DNA of 64,000 bases, from positions 11,725,412 through 11,789,411 of the forward strand of contig JAKZAN010000006.1 of NCBI GenBank assembly GCA_023053545.1, given 5' to 3'. The position numbers and the translations under genes are program-made. Shown in pieces: positions 61,119 to 64,000 of this stretch. Within the stretch, counting starts at the first letter, position 1, and each line of letters opens with the position of its first letter. The notes below the pieces were generated by a model, which saw only the letters and a program-made list of their open reading frames with translations, was not told the DNA's origin and did no database searches. This DNA is from Lepidurus packardi. Taxonomy: Eukaryota; Arthropoda; Branchiopoda; Notostraca; Triopsidae.

Positions 61119-63555
61119 ATGATTCGCCTTACTGAAGGAAGTGTCGCGGTAAGCTATTTTATTTTTTATATAGTTCTTCTCTCTTCCTTATATTTACCTG
61201 CACAATTACAAAATTGTTTTGTAGAGGCTGAGTGCGGGGGAATCCGTCAGTGCCCCAATTCTCCAAGTTTTGGTAAGCATTTTGCTATCTTATACCTATA
61301 AAACGTCTAAAGGCAGTTCTAAACTTTGTAAATTTTCTTTTTAGAGCTACAAAAAAATCCCTAACCAAGGCTCAGATCGATATCGTCTCCTGCTTTCAGA
61401 TGGAATCCACATACACGGTTTTGCAATGCTTGGCACACAACTTAACCATTTGATAGACAGTGGCAGATTGGAAAGCAATACCATTATCAAGGTTACCAAC
61501 CTTGTCTGCAATACTGTCAACAACCAAGCCAGAGGCGAAAAGTAAGACTATAGACACATGAGTTTAATCACTATAGACATCTGACCATAATTCAGGAAAG
61601 TTTTGATTGTGTTGGACTTGGAAGTTTTGGCGGCTGGCTCTGAAGTAGGCAAAATTGGCAACCCTTCCAATTTTGACGCTTCTGTTGCTTCTACGCCAAG
61701 TTCTGGTGCTGCTCCCAGATCAGCAGCGGCAGCTCCAACGACAAGTATGTCCGCTCTGTAGCTAGTTTAGTAGCTTTCTTACTTTTTCTTTCTACTGTAG
61801 CGAACTATTCGCGTCCCACACCAGGTCCAGTATCATCTGCAGTTCCAGCAACGGCCGGCAGTGTCTTAACTTTTCCTATTTCAAGCTTGACTCCGTATCA
61901 GAACAAGTAAACACTCTTGATGCTCACGGTCGTACAGCATTACAATGTAGAATTCTTTTAGGTGGACTATCAAAGCTCGTGTGACCAACAAAACCACACT
62001 ACGTACCTATAATAATGCCCGCGGTGAAGGCAAGCTGTTCTCGGTGGATTTGGCCGATGAAACTGGAGAAATTCGTGCCACGGCTTTCAACAAGGAGGTT
62101 GACAGATTTTATGACATGCTTGATGTAAATTTCCTTTAGCTTTGTATGCAAACCAATCTTTCTGAGACCTTATTTCCTTCTTAATAGATCAACAAAATAT
62201 TCTACATAACAAAGTGTAATTTGAAGCCGGCTAATAAGCAGTTTAGCAGCCTTAAGAACGATTACGAAATGACGTTTGGCAGCGAGACGCAAATTACGCC
62301 GTGTAATGATGACACCGGCTCCATTCCTAGCGTCTGTTTCAACTTCGTTCCTATCAACAACCTTCAGCAAGTGAACAAAGATGCAATTATAGGTAGACTT
62401 ATTTTGATTTTTATTAAAAACAAAGTAAAAAAAATTGCGAATTTCCCCCATTTAGACGTTTTGGGAGTGGTGAAAAGTGGTGGAGATGTGGTTGCCTTCA
62501 CTTCCAAGAATCAGAATCGTGAATTAAAGAAGCGTGAACTCGTTGTTGTCGATGAATCCAACACAGAAGTTAATCTGACCTTGTGGGGAAAGCAAGCTGA
62601 GGACTTTGATCCATCCACGCAGCCCATAATAGCTGCCAAAGGGGTTAAAGTGTCCGATTTTGGCGGTAGATCCTTATCAATTCTGATGTCATCCACTCTC
62701 CAGGTCTTACTTGTTTTTATTTAAAAAAATAACGCGAAAGCGAAGATATGCAGATTTAATTTGGGGTCCTGAATCATTATTTAACAGGTTAATCCAGATA
62801 TTCCTGAGGCGCATCGATTACGGGGCTGGTTTGACAATGTGGGCAACTCTTTGCAAGCAACCAACCTATCGATGGGGCGAGGAACGAATTCGGGGATCAT
62901 GGGAGGGACTTTTAAGACTTTTGCGGAAGTTAAAGTTGAACAACTGGGTACGGGTGACAAACCAGACTACTTTTTGGCCAAAGCCACCCTCGTGGCTGTC
63001 AAAAAGGATAATGCATTGTATAAGGCATGCCCTTCAGCCGACTGCAACAAGAAAGTGAATGATTTTGGTAACACGGGCACGTACCGCTGCGAGAAATGCC
63101 AGCAAGACTACCAAGAGTTCAAATGGAGACTCATGCTTCAAGTAATTACTCGTTTTAGACTCAGTTAGATTGCCCTAAAGAAACACTTTTTTTTTTTTTA
63201 AAGGCGAGTGTCATGGATTTCACGGATCATCAATGGGTGACTATCTTCCAGGAAAATGCGGAGACGATTTTGGGAATATCATCCCAAGATTTGGGTACTT
63301 TGCAAACTGTGGATCCTGACGCGTGCGGAAGGGTTTTTGCTGACGCAACTTTCACTTCCTACCTTCTCAAGTTGAGGGTCAAAATGGAGACATACCAAGT
63401 AAGCAATCAGACGTTTTTTAAGTATTCCATTCTTTTCATGTCCGTCTTAGGATGAAAACCGTTTGAAATGTACCGTGGTGGAAGCTAAGCCGATCGTGTA
63501 CAGTGATTATAATAAACTCTTGCTGGCTGAAATCAGAAAGATTGTAGGACATTAG
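61119..63555 (+). CDS. RPA1: replication protein A 70-kDa DNA-binding subunit
   Basis: Large subunit of the single-stranded-DNA-binding RPA trimer used in replication, repair and checkpoint signalling. Eleven exons: 61119..61148, 61225..61272, 61345..61541, 61596..61744, 61801..61906, 61962..62124, 62188..62392, 62456..62703, 62788..63141, 63204..63398, 63451..63555 (599 aa; human 616). Domain order is the N-terminal OB fold ([16 protein letters not shown]), a Ser/Ala/Pro linker, DBD-A ([38 protein letters not shown]), DBD-B ([21 protein letters not shown]), and DBD-C with a four-Cys zinc ribbon (C463, C468, C483, C486; [10 protein letters not shown]...YRCEKC). Intron 8 has an unusual donor, CAG|GTCTTA. 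PolyA signal AATAAA at 63675. Confidence 0.97.
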
Positions 63556-63924
63556 TGAGTTACTACTTTCTCAGATTACTTGTTGGAATTCCGTATGGAT
63601 GATGTTTTTTTGCGTAATACAAGCAAATGTACTCAGAATTAATTTTTTAAATCGTGTTTTTTATTGCGGATCAAAATAAAACTTGCAAAGATCGTATGAA
63701 TGTGGACTTTGAGACGATTGAAAATAAGTAACAACTCGCGCGATAGCACACCTACAATATTCTTGCTCTTAAGTTCAGCAAGACAAAAAAAAATGTTCTA
63801 AACTGATTTATTATGCCTTTTTTAAAAATTTGTATCCTTTTCTTCGCGGGCTTTCTGGGAGAAGTGCTTGAAAGTGCACTTGAAGATATGAAAACATAAG
63901 CCAAATGACACACAGGAACAAGAT

Positions 63925-64000
63925 CTAATCACTAGGCCTCTTTTCGCTATTCTTTTTTGTAAACTCCTCTGCATTTTTCATGAACTTTTTGCGGTCCTTG
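63925..64000 (-). CDS. C-terminal end of an unidentified gene, cut by the window edge
   Basis: The minus strand reads KDRKKFMKNAEEFTKKNSEK then RPSD and a TAG stop, running off the window's right edge. The lysine-rich, helix-prone tail looks like a real C-terminus and is convergent with RPA1 (370 bp between stops). It is too short to name a family. Confidence 0.45.
   Translation of the reverse strand, partial: KDRKKFMKNAEEFTKKNSEKRPSD

Overview
The window is nuclear DNA from an invertebrate animal. Every recognisable gene is a conserved metazoan family split by GT-AG introns, most of them 50-100 nt. Short CCTAA runs (the TTAGG-type telomere motif of many arthropods) and the compact introns make an arthropod the best guess, but the species cannot be named from the sequence. 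I rebuilt the gene models by hand from splice sites, reading-frame phase and remembered family sequences. No search was run.

Layout, left to right: a GT17 N-acetylglucosaminyltransferase (MGAT3-like, minus); a three-copy 273-bp coding tandem repeat of unknown nature (minus); a TA microsatellite; the 3' end of an LTR retrotransposon; the C-terminal half of a mitochondrial phosphatidylserine decarboxylase with a frameshift (minus); an unrecognised proline-rich repeat gene (plus); lysosomal alpha-mannosidase MAN2B1 (plus, 14 exons, complete); the WDFY3/Alfy/blue cheese autophagy scaffold (minus, 30 coding exons, about 3527 aa, complete); a USP30-like mitochondrial deubiquitinase (minus); a repeat-rich block of about 6 kb with decayed, partly inverted copies of the proline-rich gene; an SLC6 transporter (minus) whose large intron holds two identical tRNA-Leu(AAG) genes and two hAT-type MITEs; RWDD4 (minus); a T-box transcription factor (minus) with a gene-poor 6.6-kb upstream region; ANKMY2 (minus) head to head with RPA1 (plus); and the last codons of one more minus-strand gene at the right edge.

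The genes do not form a pathway. WDFY3 (selective autophagy) and USP30 (removes ubiquitin from mitochondria, opposing mitophagy) are adjacent on the same strand, which may be chance. MAN2B1 is lysosomal.

The accessory layer is mostly small DNA transposons. There are three hAT MITEs with perfect 8-bp target duplications, three copies of one CENP-B-domain Tigger/pogo family (all in introns), two other long-TIR MITEs, and a foldback element split by a hAT MITE. I did not find a new defence-like or operon-like system. The most unusual items are the 19-bp tandem duplication of a splice acceptor in the decarboxylase gene, the proline-rich gene family with its inverted relics, the 273-bp coding repeat, a 32-nt intron in WDFY3, and a duplicated exon end with a dead donor in the SLC6 gene.
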